Shown: in pieces, positions 1 to 8,058 of the stretch
Numbering within the stretch: position 1 is the stretch's first letter
Layout of the letters: each line of letters opens with the position of its first letter
Notes under the pieces: model-generated
Seen by the model: the letters and a program-made list of their open reading frames with translations, nothing else
Database searches by the model: none
What the model was told of the DNA's origin: nothing
Source of the DNA: Terriglobia bacterium
GTDB lineage: Bacteria > Acidobacteriota > Terriglobia > Terriglobales > Acidobacteriaceae
Reading direction: 5' to 3'
Assembly: GCA_020073385.1 (NCBI GenBank)
Contig: JAIQFH010000017.1
Location: 1 to 64,000 of the forward strand
Length of the DNA stretch: 64,000 nucleotides
Translations under genes and position numbers: made by a program

Positions 1-183
1 CACATAGATACTGTGCCAGTTGCCAAACCGCTTGGGCAATCCGCGCCACTTACATCCGTGCTCGGCCACGTAGAGGATCGCATTCAGTAACACCAAGTTC
101 TCATGACGCACGTTGCCGCGCTGCACCGGCAAGCAATTCTGAATTCGTTCGTACTGCTCGGCAGTAAGTTCCATGCCTTGCAT
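1..183 (-). CDS. IS5-family transposase, N-terminal part (runs off window)
   Basis: The minus-strand frame translates to about 61 residues beginning MQGMELTAEQYERIQ and continuing with LNAILYVAEHGCKWRGLPK, the N-terminal DUF4096-type domain of IS5-family transposases, which precedes the DDE catalytic core. The core lies outside the window. A second ATG nine bases downstream, giving MELTAEQ, fits the family start better. The gene would catalyse cut-and-paste movement of the element. Whether it is intact cannot be judged from this fragment. Confidence 0.75.
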   Translation of the reverse strand, partial: MQGMELTAEQYERIQNCLPVQRGNVRHENLVLLNAILYVAEHGCKWRGLPKRFGNWHSIYV

Positions 184-220
184 CTTACTCGAAGATTGTT
201 GACGTAGTGTGAACAGGCCC
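1..220 (-). mobile_element. IS5-family insertion sequence, one end only
   Basis: The end of an insertion sequence that continues beyond the window start. Its outer tip at 205-220 reads GGGCCTGTTCACACTA on the minus strand, the form of terminal inverted repeat common in IS5-type elements, and the transposase start follows within about 30 bases. CTAG/CTA lies at the junction near 220-224, as expected for an element that targets such sites, but the other end is not visible, so the target duplication cannot be confirmed. The element has inserted into an M50 protease gene. Confidence 0.75.
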
Positions 221-631
221 TAGACTAGCGGCGGGCCCTCCGAGCACCACGACCATCAGGCGTCGGCGCACCCTCCTTATCTTGTCGAGAGACATCCGTA
301 TGAATCCGCCCGTAAGGTGTGGGCGGTAATAGATTTTCCACTGACCTGAATCCCGAATGAATTTCAGTGGGCCAATCACGAGGTAACTGAGATGCAACCC
401 AACACAGCGGCCCGCCAACCAGTGCCCGAACTCATGAACCACGGCTAAAGCCAGGGCTATTAAGAAATAGTCGAAGACCACGACGACCGGGATCAGGCTT
501 CTCAGTATGAATACAGCGATGACAATCAAAAGAATAAGAGCTTTTGCGGATGACGTGCGGTGTTTAGGAGCTGGAAGTGGCTGCTCTAGATCAAGGATCG
601 GGGTCTTCGAGAGGTACTCCGGTCCAGACAT
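185..631 (-). pseudogene. M50 (site-2 type) metalloprotease, truncated by IS insertion
   Basis: Membrane zinc protease fragment. After a short N-terminal tail there are hydrophobic segments at about residues 31-65 and a zinc-binding HEFGH at residues 66-70, inside a membrane helix as in M50 intramembrane proteases. A GGPAAS segment at about 131-136 resembles the conserved glycine-proline region of the family. The reading frame then enters the IS end at about position 220, and the last dozen residues are IS-encoded before a stop at 185. The C-terminal half, which holds the third metal ligand (NPDG-type motif) in the family, is missing, so the product is probably inactive. The lost 3' part may continue on the far side of the IS outside this window. 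Confidence 0.75.
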
Positions 632-683
632 GTCGTTGAGCTAACTTCAAATCCCCCGAGACGTCAAGCCGGTTTTGAAAAAG

Positions 684-2993
684 CTACTTCTTCTTCCCCA
701 GCTTGCGCGCAATCTCTTCGACAATCTTGGGGCGCATATCGGCGAGCACGCTGTCGACGATGCTGGCGATCTCCGGATCGGAATCGAACGAACCTGCCAC
801 TTCTTCCGGTTTGCTTTCCGCGCCGGCGGCGACTGCCATGGCAGCCCGATCCTCCGGGACAGACTCTTCCGCTGCCTTCACGGATGCCTCTGCCGGCGGC
901 GCCGGCTTCGAACCTCCGGTCTCGCGGATCTTTCTCCAACTGGCCCATGCCGCTGCCGTTTCCGATTCTCTCTTTGCCATTTCGTCTGACCCTCCTGCCC
1001 TGGATGCACTGGAAACCGGCTCCGGCTCCGTGGATACTTCCTCCAACTTTGATTCCTCTTCGTGCCTTTCCGCCTGTGCCACTGGCGCAGGAGTCTCCGT
1101 CTCCTGGGTGGCCTTCTCTTCCTGAATCTTCTCGACTGGAGGCGCCACGACAGCCTCAGCCGTTTCGGCCGCGGCCACGGCCTGCTCCGGCAGTTCTGCC
1201 TCTCTTGGCTGCTCCTCCACTTTGGCTTCGATCTTTTCCTCGGCCTTCGACTCGATCGCCTCTTCGACTTTCTCCTCGACCTTTTCCTCGACCTTCGGCT
1301 CGATCGTCTCTTCGATCTTCGCCTCGACCTTCTCTTCAATCTTCTCTTCGATCTTTTCCTCAGGCCTGGGCTCTGCGTCAGGCACAACCGCCGGGGACTC
1401 GAGCGCTGCGGCCTGCAGAGATTTGTCAGTCACCGGTTCTGGCGAAACCGTACTCCGTTCCGCCTCGTATTTCGCGGCGACCGCTTCCAGTTCTTTCACC
1501 GCAGCGCTGATCGCTTCCGTCCCTGCCTCGGAAACCGCGGCCAGAGGCTGCGCGACTTCCGGCGCCGGTGTGGCGGGAATGGGAGCAGCGGGTTCGGTCG
1601 CAATAGCTTCCGCAATGGGAGATTCCGCGCTCACAACGGGCGCTGCAGTCATTTCTGCAACCGCAGGTTTCTCCTCAGGCGGTGTCGATGCGGCCACGGC
1701 CACCGCCTGACTGCCTTCCGCCGCTGCGAACGCCGCATACGCCTTCTGCATTTCCTGTTCGAGAGAAACGGCAGCCTCGTCGGGAGCCAAAGCTACGGCT
1801 ACCGCGGTCCAGCGCGACGGGTTCGCAGCTGAGTCGGCGACGGCGGCTACCGCCATGGTCACGGGTTCCGGTGTCGGACTCGTCGCACTATTCGTCCCGC
1901 TCCCGTTTCCCGGTATTGGGAAATGCACCGCCATCATCTGCGTCTCCAAGCCCATCATCGCGGTCATCGCGTCCGCCTGGGTGGAGATAGTTTCTGGCTC
2001 CGTGCTCTTTGACTCGATCTTTTCCGCCGGCTGCTGCTCGGCGAATGTCGCGGGAGGCGCTGTCGCCGTTACTTCCGGCGTTGGTGCGGACTCGGGCGCG
2101 CGAACTTCTTCCTTCTGCGGCTCCTTGCTTTCCGGCTTCGCAGCCTCGGCAACTTCAACTTTGGGAGCCTCACTCTCCGGCGGCGCCGTAACCGGCATCT
2201 CCGCAACTGGAGCCGGTGACGCCTCCTCGACGATCTTGCCCTTGATCTGGGCCGCGGCGGCGGCTAACGCAGCAATCTCTTCGGGAGTAACGTCCTTCGG
2301 CAAGCCTTCGGGGGCTAAAGCGCCAACGTTGACGTTGGCTTCTTCTGCCGGAGAAGCTGGGACGTGCATTACCTGGACAGGCGTCGGCTCAAGCGCCGGG
2401 TGAGTGATCACCGTCCGCAAGTCTTTGTTGACTGGGTTGTAGATCTCCGCAGTGTCAACTTCTTCCTCGACCGGTTTTTCCTTCTTCTTCTTCGGAAACG
2501 CGATGCGCCTCTTCCATCCCGTATCGTCTTCCTCGATGGCCATCGTCTTGTCGTACCGGCCTTCTTCGATCGCCGCCGTGGCGCGGGCGAAGCGGCCCGG
2601 CTTCGACGAGTCGGCCCGGGGTACAACCTTGTCTTCCAGTTTGCTCAGGGCGCTCAGTAACTCACTGGCTTCAAAGGGTTTGACGATAAAGCCATCGGCG
2701 CGCACGCGCTTGGCCTCTTCCGGCTTGAAAGGTTCGAGTTTTCCTACGGTTAGCAGGATTGGGATTCGCGAAGTCTCGCCCACTTCCTTGAGGCGCTGGC
2801 ACACTTCCAGCCCGCTGTAGCCGGGCATGTAAACGTCGAGGACGATCAGGTCGGGCTTCTGTTCCCCAATCTTCTTTAAAGCCGCCGATCCGTTGTTGAC
2901 GGTGATGACTTCATACCCCGCGTCCGCGAGGATTTTCCGCCCCATGTTCTGGGCGGTCACGCTGTCGTCGGCAAGCAGTATCTTCCTGGCCAA
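684..2993 (-). CDS. Response regulator with long Ala/Glu/Pro-rich C-terminal tail
   Basis: Single CheY-like receiver at residues 1-120: acidic pair D9-D10, phospho-acceptor D53 (VLDVYMPG), T82 and K105 (VKPFE) are all present, so phosphorylation is expected. The remaining roughly 650 residues are low-complexity, rich in A, E, P and V, with a run of EEKIEEKVE-type charged repeats around residues 540-620. A short ordered-looking C-terminus (about 737-769) ends in a lysine cluster. No DNA-binding or enzymatic output domain is visible. The start is a TTG giving MARKILLADD, needed to include the first beta strand. The tail may be a flexible spacer or scaffold between the receiver and the conserved end. 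The partner kinase is not in the window. Confidence 0.8.
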   Translation of the reverse strand: MARKILLADDSVTAQNMGRKILADAGYEVITVNNGSAALKKIGEQKPDLIVLDVYMPGYSGLEVCQRLKEVGETSRIPILLTVGKLEPFKPEEAKRVRADGFIVKPFEASELLSALSKLEDKVVPRADSSKPGRFARATAAIEEGRYDKTMAIEEDDTGWKRRIAFPKKKKEKPVEEEVDTAEIYNPVNKDLRTVITHPALEPTPVQVMHVPASPAEEANVNVGALAPEGLPKDVTPEEIAALAAAAAQIKGKIVEEASPAPVAEMPVTAPPESEAPKVEVAEAAKPESKEPQKEEVRAPESAPTPEVTATAPPATFAEQQPAEKIESKSTEPETISTQADAMTAMMGLETQMMAVHFPIPGNGSGTNSATSPTPEPVTMAVAAVADSAANPSRWTAVAVALAPDEAAVSLEQEMQKAYAAFAAAEGSQAVAVAASTPPEEKPAVAEMTAAPVVSAESPIAEAIATEPAAPIPATPAPEVAQPLAAVSEAGTEAISAAVKELEAVAAKYEAERSTVSPEPVTDKSLQAAALESPAVVPDAEPRPEEKIEEKIEEKVEAKIEETIEPKVEEKVEEKVEEAIESKAEEKIEAKVEEQPREAELPEQAVAAAETAEAVVAPPVEKIQEEKATQETETPAPVAQAERHEEESKLEEVSTEPEPVSSASRAGGSDEMAKRESETAAAWASWRKIRETGGSKPAPPAEASVKAAEESVPEDRAAMAVAAGAESKPEEVAGSFDSDPEIASIVDSVLADMRPKIVEEIARKLGKKK

Positions 2994-3110
2994 AGGTTTC
3001 CTCTGAAGAGGGGAGATACCGCGAAGGTAACCTGTGCCTCAACCTAAGTCAATGATCCGGAAGGGAAGTAACACGTTACCAGTGGTCAGCACCTTGTGCG
3101 CAGAAGTTAC

Positions 3111-3152
3111 GTAGGGACAGCCGCCTCGGCTGTCCGACGAAGCGAAGCGAGT
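3111..3152 (+). repeat. Family A double-hairpin repeat, copy 1
   Basis: Two adjacent stem-loops: GGACAGCCG with CGGCTGTCC, followed by a CGAAGCGAAGCGAG stem. The same unit recurs near 8419, 22501, 27347, 31240, 32449 and 58391. This copy is slightly degenerate (GTAGGGACAG instead of TGTGGGGACAG). It lies upstream of the GIY-YIG gene. Family letters here are local labels, not database names. Confidence 0.75.
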
Positions 3153-3258
3153 TTATTACAGCCCAGCCTATGGTCAGATTGGTCCTTGATATAGATTTGC
3201 TGATTTACTCGGCGGACGCGAGGGATGCTCAATCGTTTCAGTGGATGCTTGTCTGATA

Positions 3259-3322
3259 TGTCATGCTGAGCGGAGCGGGAGGGGAGCGAAGCGAGCCTTC
3301 TGCGGAGTCGAAGCATCCCTAC
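3259..3322 (+). repeat. Family B repeat, left arm beside GIY-YIG gene
   Basis: Begins TGTCATGCTGAGCGGAGC and ends GTCGAAGCATCCCTACC. It belongs to the TGTCATCCTGAG repeat family seen also at 33167, 42415, 43451 and 58314. It forms an inverted pair with 3723-3789 around the nuclease gene. Confidence 0.8.
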
Positions 3323-3410
3323 CCTCTGCTCGATTCCCGCGATGGGAATGACTTCGGAAAATGTGAGTCCAGTCATTGCCGCCACAACTGAATCAACTGA
3401 GAATCGCGGC

Positions 3411-3749
3411 ATGTCTCGCGATCGCCGTTACTATTGCGTCTACATCATGGGCAGTCTCTCCGGCACGCTCTACATCGGGTTCAGCGGCAATTTGCACAAG
3501 CGTATTTTCCAACACAAGTTCCACCATTTCGAGGGCTTCACTGCTATGTACGAGGTCACTCGATTGCTGTACTGGGAGTCTTACGATGATGTCCACAAGG
3601 CTCTTGCGCGGGAGACGCAGCTCAAAGGCTGGAGCCGGGCGAAGAAGATCGCGCTCATCGTGCCACGGAATCCGCATTGGGTTGATCTCGCTGCTGAGTG
3701 GTACCCGTGGATGCGTGCCGATGGTAGGGATGCTTCGACTGCGCAGTGA
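3411..3749 (+). CDS. GIY-YIG family endonuclease (COG2827/YhbQ-like)
   Basis: Small single-domain nuclease of 112 residues from the ATG at 3411; an upstream in-frame ATG at 3342 would add 23 unlikely residues. The GIY-YIG core is visible: YYCVYI at 7-12 and LYIG at 20-23, catalytic R31 in KRIFQHK, and metal-binding E68 in ARETQLKGW. Such stand-alone proteins nick or cut DNA, and their cellular role is unsettled. The gene is tightly framed by inverted family B repeats at 3259-3322 and 3723-3789. Its last residues (DGRDASTAQ) and stop codon are encoded inside the right arm, so gene and arms form one compact unit of about 530 bp that may be mobile. No clear ribosome binding site is seen. Confidence 0.8.
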   Translation: MSRDRRYYCVYIMGSLSGTLYIGFSGNLHKRIFQHKFHHFEGFTAMYEVTRLLYWESYDDVHKALARETQLKGWSRAKKIALIVPRNPHWVDLAAEWYPWMRADGRDASTAQ

Positions 3750-3789
3750 GACTCGCTCCGCTCTCCTCACTGCTCCGCTCAGCATGACA
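3723..3789 (-). repeat. Family B repeat, right arm (inverted) of GIY-YIG unit
   Basis: Its reverse complement begins TTGTCATGCTGAGCGGAGC and ends AGTCGAAGCATCCCTACC, matching the left arm at both ends with a diverged centre. The 3' end of the nuclease gene overlaps it. Confidence 0.8.
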
Positions 3790-3902
3790 ATTCCAGATTT
3801 TGATTCTCGACACCCCACTGGCTTCCACAGCGATACACTACGGTTTCTGCTTGGACGTAGAGGTCGTCTATCTGCTTCTTGACGTTTTTGATCAGGTCCT
3901 TC

Positions 3903-5369
3903 TCAGAACGGATTGATCTTCTTCAGCCCTTTTTTCTTCTTCCGCTTGCTGCTCGAAAGATCCTGATCGCTGGCCGGAGTCGAATCATCGGCCTTCGCCG
4001 TACTGCTCGAAGACGACTGGTTCTGAATCTCATTCACTTGCGTCGGCGGCGGCAAAGATGTGTCCGTCCCGGAATCCGTGGGCTTCAATTCATTCGGATC
4101 AGCCGGCGCATTCGGTTTCAATTCATTGGGATCTGGCGTAGCAGGCGTTGGCGACGTAGCGGCAGGAGGCGTACCGAACGGCGCATTGGGATTCACCGCG
4201 CTTCCGGCAGGTAGAGCTTCACTCCCCGCAGACTGATCTGGCTTTACAATTTCCACCCCTACTTTGTTCCCGCCGCCCGCAGCGGATTCCACGAAAGCTC
4301 TCGCCTCTTCTTTCTGCACGGTGATCGCGCTAATCGGCTCGGTCTCAATCAGGTTCGGCTCGCCCACTGTAGGCGCCCCCGATACATCTGGTCCCTTCTT
4401 GATGAGCCCCATCGCCCGCTGCATCATCGTGGACTGGGTTCGGCTCTCGATCTCAGCTTTGTTCCGCGCCACCGCAGCCTTGGTCGCACGCGGCACCGGC
4501 TCGTGCAGCGCTTCCAGCCGCTTCTTGGCGTCCTCGGCACGGTCCATCAGCGGATAGCGGGTAAGGATCGCGGAATATTCTTTCCCCGCCTCCTCCGAAA
4601 GCTTTCCGATGGCATGCGCCTTGTCGGCCTCCCTCATGCACCCGCGGGGAAGATTATGCACATCGCACGTTATGCTCTTGCGGATGCGCTCCATCTGCCC
4701 TTCGTAGTTCTGTCCCAGCAGGTAAAGCGCCTCGTCGGCACGGCTGTACAGGGGATACTTTTCCACTAGCGTCTGCAGGCGGGCGATCGATGCGGCGTAC
4801 GACTCGCGCAGGTAGTAAAACCGCCCAATTCCGAACTCTCGATCGGCGAGCACTTCCTGCACCTGGAGCAGCCGCTTCTTGGCATCGGGAACGAGTTTGC
4901 TGTCCGGGTATTGCAGGATCACTTTGCGATATTCATCCTCGGCGCGCTTGGCATGGGTATAGTCGCGATCCGACTTCTCCATCTGCTGAAAATGAATGTT
5001 AGCAATCTTCAACTGGGCTTCGGCGGCTTCTTTCAAGTTAGGAAAGAAGACCTCGAAGTCGCTGTACTCCTGCTCCGCCTGCGCCAGTGCTGCGGTTCCG
5101 CCCTCCGCGTACCAGGAATCGCCCACCGCCAATTTGGCGCGGGCAATGTATTCCGAGTCGGGATAGGTATTGATCAAGGTCTGCAGCGTAAGGCGCGCGA
5201 CGTCAAAGCGGTTATGACGCATCGCGTCCATGGCCTTGTCGAACAGGACCTTGTCGGGCTGCTTAGACCCAACGCCAGCCAGCGGATTGACAGATTTCTT
5301 ATTGGTGCAGGCGGCGGTCAGCGCCAGCAGCACGCCCAGCACGGCAATCAGATGAATTCGACGCAACAT
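3903..5369 (-). CDS. bamD: Outer membrane assembly lipoprotein BamD
   Basis: Lipoprotein of the BAM complex that inserts beta-barrel proteins in the outer membrane. Signal peptide with lipobox LTAAC (Cys about 21), then TPR-like repeats over roughly residues 38-260, including the typical FDKAMDAMRHNRFDVARLTL, YPDSEYIARAKLAVGDSWY and YPDSKLVPDAKKRL segments. After about 300 the protein continues into a Pro/Asn/Asp-rich tail with two ELKPNAP-like units and a lysine-rich end, so at 488 residues it is about twice the usual length. It lies downstream of rpe in the same direction with only a repeat between them, suggesting co-transcription. Confidence 0.85.
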   Translation of the reverse strand: MLRRIHLIAVLGVLLALTAACTNKKSVNPLAGVGSKQPDKVLFDKAMDAMRHNRFDVARLTLQTLINTYPDSEYIARAKLAVGDSWYAEGGTAALAQAEQEYSDFEVFFPNLKEAAEAQLKIANIHFQQMEKSDRDYTHAKRAEDEYRKVILQYPDSKLVPDAKKRLLQVQEVLADREFGIGRFYYLRESYAASIARLQTLVEKYPLYSRADEALYLLGQNYEGQMERIRKSITCDVHNLPRGCMREADKAHAIGKLSEEAGKEYSAILTRYPLMDRAEDAKKRLEALHEPVPRATKAAVARNKAEIESRTQSTMMQRAMGLIKKGPDVSGAPTVGEPNLIETEPISAITVQKEEARAFVESAAGGGNKVGVEIVKPDQSAGSEALPAGSAVNPNAPFGTPPAATSPTPATPDPNELKPNAPADPNELKPTDSGTDTSLPPPTQVNEIQNQSSSSSTAKADDSTPASDQDLSSSKRKKKKGLKKINPF

Positions 5370-5380
5370 GAACCCTCAGT

Positions 5381-5458
5381 GATTTCCGATTGTCGATTGC
5401 CAATTGCCGAATTTCCTGCTGAGGTCTGCACCAATCGGCAATCGAAAATCGGCAATCT
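5381..5458. repeat. Family G word-hairpin between rpe and bamD
   Basis: Two arms made from repeated GATTGCCGATT-like words that are reverse complements of each other, separated by about 20 unrelated bases. Similar structures with different words are at 24448, 32506 and 59831. It would form a long hairpin in RNA or DNA between the two genes of the pair. Confidence 0.7.
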
Positions 5459-6132
5459 TAAATTCTTACCAGTGCTGCTTCGGTCGCCGCCCTCAGCAGC
5501 GACTCCGCATTCTTCTTTGGATCACCATTGCCGAACACGGCGTTGCCCGCCACGAGAATTTCGGCTCCGGCTCGGACCACATCGGCCACCGTGTCGAGCG
5601 CCACGCCACCATCTACTTCGATGCGGTAGCTCAGCCCGCGTTGGCTGCGAATGTCGGCTAAACGCCTCATTTTATGCATGGTAGACGGAATGAACTTCTG
5701 CGCCCCAAACCCGGGGTTCACCGACATCACCAGCACGTAGTCGACAATGTCGAGCACTTCCGAAAGCGTTTCCACCGGCGTCGCAGGATTGATCACCACC
5801 CCCGTCAGGCAGCCATGGCTCTTGATCAGGTGCAGCGTGCGGTTCAGGTGCAGGCAAGCCTCTTGATGCACCGAGATCCAGTTCGCTCCGGCATCGGCGA
5901 ACACGGGAATGAATTCATCCGGATTGTCGATCATCAGGTGACAGTCGAGCGGTAGTTCCGTCACCTTCCGCAACGATTTTACTACCGGCGGCCCGATCGT
6001 CAGGTTCGGGACGAAGTGCCCGTCCATGATGTCGACGTGGATGACATGAGCCCCGCCCTGGCACGCGGCTCGCACCTGTTCGCCCAGTCGGGCGAAGTCC
6101 GCGGAAAGAATTGACGGTGCCAGTTCGATCAA
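5458..6132 (-). CDS. rpe: Ribulose-phosphate 3-epimerase
   Basis: Interconverts ribulose 5-phosphate and xylulose 5-phosphate in the pentose phosphate pathway, in the cytoplasm. The 224-residue protein is full length for the TIM-barrel family: APSILSADF at 5-13, [12 protein letters not shown] at about 33-44 (metal ligands H and D), CHLMI near 64, [12 protein letters not shown] near 140, and EVDGG near 175. The start appears to be TTG with GAGG about nine bases upstream. The gene probably heads a unit with bamD. Confidence 0.92.
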   Translation of the reverse strand: MIELAPSILSADFARLGEQVRAACQGGAHVIHVDIMDGHFVPNLTIGPPVVKSLRKVTELPLDCHLMIDNPDEFIPVFADAGANWISVHQEACLHLNRTLHLIKSHGCLTGVVINPATPVETLSEVLDIVDYVLVMSVNPGFGAQKFIPSTMHKMRRLADIRSQRGLSYRIEVDGGVALDTVADVVRAGAEILVAGNAVFGNGDPKKNAESLLRAATEAALVRI

Positions 6133-6263
6133 ACCCGGGCCTCAGAACCTGATTTCTCGCAAAGAAAAGCTTGCGAAATTCTACCATGCGGGAGCGGACG
6201 GCAATCTATGGAGTCCGGGCTTAACAGTAGCGGCGCTTGGGCTTTGCGAATAACATTCCGAGC

Positions 6264-6887
6264 ATGGATTGCGACCGGCTTGCTGCAGTATTTGAGCGGA
6301 TCATGGAGCTCGTACGGTCGAGTGATGATCCGCAGTCATGCTGGTCCACAGTGCTGGAAATCACCGGGCAGAGCTCCAGCGGTTCGTTCGCAACCCTGGA
6401 CTTCCCAGCTGATGTAGCTTCACTGGTTGCCCAACTCGACGTCGTGCTGGCAGCTGAACCAATTCCGTCTGAAACCACGTTCCTTTGGTTTGGTTTGTTC
6501 GACCTGCTGGTCGGAGACCAGGAGGCCGAGGGATATTACGTATCCGGTGGGACTGGAGCAAATCCCGGTGCGGATATGGAACGCATATATTGGCCCGAAG
6601 GCCGCTACTTGAAATCCTCCGTCCTCGACCGTATCAAGGCCAAAATTGTACAGATCAGAAATGAGTCAGCCCTCGCGAAGACGGAACTCCCCCATGAATA
6701 TGACGTCCTCGAGTACGCCGTCTTGTTCGGGGCTGCGGCTCTGCTAACGAAGTTTACGGTCCGAGCTCTGGGGATCCGGCTGCCTGTCTATGTTGGCGTC
6801 GATTCGGGTGATTGGGCCCTGATAGCAAATACGCCTCCTGACGCCGATGGCATGCGATGGCCGATCATGCCGGCAAGAGTTGTCTGA
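6264..6887 (+). CDS. Hypothetical protein, unrecognised
   Basis: About 207 residues from the ATG at 6264; a TTG at 6237 in the same frame is an alternative. The composition looks like a soluble globular protein, with a central YYVSGGTGANPG segment and a later LPHEYDVLEYAVLFGAAALL stretch that may be a buried helix. No signal peptide, membrane helix or catalytic motif was recognised. It runs divergently from rpe and just ahead of the EamA transporter. Coding nature is supported by length, absence of a better overlapping frame, and plausible residue composition. Function unknown. Confidence 0.6.
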   Translation: MDCDRLAAVFERIMELVRSSDDPQSCWSTVLEITGQSSSGSFATLDFPADVASLVAQLDVVLAAEPIPSETTFLWFGLFDLLVGDQEAEGYYVSGGTGANPGADMERIYWPEGRYLKSSVLDRIKAKIVQIRNESALAKTELPHEYDVLEYAVLFGAAALLTKFTVRALGIRLPVYVGVDSGDWALIANTPPDADGMRWPIMPARVV

Positions 6888-6949
6888 GTTGAAGCCATAA
6901 GGTCACATCCCCAACCCCAGGCCCCGTGTTTCGCTACGGTTTTTCCGCC

Positions 6950-7828
6950 ATGTTACCCTCGTCCGGCGTGTCCTCCCTGCCACAATTCGCACCCGCGGCA
7001 TACTCCGTGGCTGCTGTGTTTCTCTGGGGAGCCTCCGATTTCTCCGGCGGATATGGCTCGCGCCGCGCCAATGCCTTCGTACTCACCGCGTTCTCGCATG
7101 TTTGCGCCTTCGCCCTGATGCTGGCGATCGCCCTCACACAGCACGGAGCCTTCCCCAATCGCGCCAGCATCTTCTGGGCGGTGGCTGCCGGAGTCATCGG
7201 AGGGTTCTCGATCGCCATCTTCTACCGCGCACTGGCCTCGGGACACATGGGCCTCGCGGCTCCCATCGGCGCCCTGCTGGGTGCCGCCATCCCCACTCTG
7301 GTTGATATTGCGCTCGAAGGCGCGCCCAGCCGCTGGTCGATCCTCGGATTCGCCCTCGCCATCCTCGCCATCTGGCTGATCGCCCGTCCCGAGGCTCAGG
7401 GAGAGAACGATGAATCCGGCCATCCCAAGGGTGTAGCCGCTGCCGCGCTGGCAGGCGTCGGGTTCGCCGGATTCTACCTCTGCATTCACCAGGCAACCGG
7501 TTCGCCCATCTGGGTCGCGGCCATCTCCCGCATCGGGTCGTTCGCCGCAACCTCGATTGCGATACTCGCCACCCGCGCACCGCTCGAACTGAACCGTTCC
7601 GCAACCATCTTCGGTGCTCTGGCAGGCTGTCTCGATATCACCGGCGTCGCGCTATTCATCTTCGCCAGCGAGCACGGCCGTCTCGACGAAGCCGTAGTGA
7701 TCACGTCGCTCTACCCGGCGATCACAGTTCTCCTGGCGCGGATTGTTCTGAAAGAGCACTTCAGCCGCTGGAAGTTCGTAGGACTGCTGGCCGCTCTGGC
7801 CGCGGTGCCACTGATCGCGGCGGGATAG
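6950..7828 (+). CDS. EamA/DMT-superfamily transporter
   Basis: Inner-membrane protein of about 292 residues with ten predicted hydrophobic helices in two EamA-like halves. The first half contains FLWGASDFSGGYGSRRANAF and FYRALASGHMGLAAPIGAL. The second contains YPAITVLLARIVLKEHFSRW, the conserved proline-and-glutamate region of the repeat. These proteins export or import metabolites such as amino acids, but the substrate cannot be inferred. A GTG at 6926 would add eight residues. A polar loop (ARPEAQGENDESGHPKG) separates the halves. It is in the same direction as the preceding unknown gene, but no operon is evident. Confidence 0.85.
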   Translation: MLPSSGVSSLPQFAPAAYSVAAVFLWGASDFSGGYGSRRANAFVLTAFSHVCAFALMLAIALTQHGAFPNRASIFWAVAAGVIGGFSIAIFYRALASGHMGLAAPIGALLGAAIPTLVDIALEGAPSRWSILGFALAILAIWLIARPEAQGENDESGHPKGVAAAALAGVGFAGFYLCIHQATGSPIWVAAISRIGSFAATSIAILATRAPLELNRSATIFGALAGCLDITGVALFIFASEHGRLDEAVVITSLYPAITVLLARIVLKEHFSRWKFVGLLAALAAVPLIAAG

Positions 7829-7880
7829 AATGAGTATTCTTAGTTTCTGAGACGCGCAGAAGAAGCCCGGGTACAAATTG

Positions 7881-7920
7881 ATTTGAAAGGGCGCGGCTTC
7901 AGCCGCTGAGGGAAGGCTCC
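7881..7920 (+). repeat. Family H palindrome, copy 1
   Basis: TTTGAAAGGGCGCGGCTTCAGCCGC-type unit: GCGGC and GCCGC arms around TTCA. Related copies are at 9880, 16335, 18858 and 43357. It lies between the EamA and ABC genes. Confidence 0.65.
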
Positions 7921-8058
7921 TCACAACGAAATGATTTGTCAGCCTTGAGTATTCTAGGTTCTAGAATCTCGAACACGATTTTGCTGATGGACTCGCGTAG
8001 TCAATAGCGAGCCTATTTTCTACATCCGGATTCAGCAGATAATCGAGAGCTAGCCAAA

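Noticed and set aside
878-1832. Several long frames within the low-complexity tail of the response regulator gene
   Set aside because: Low-complexity, high-G+C DNA keeps several frames open; the receiver-linked frame explains the region.
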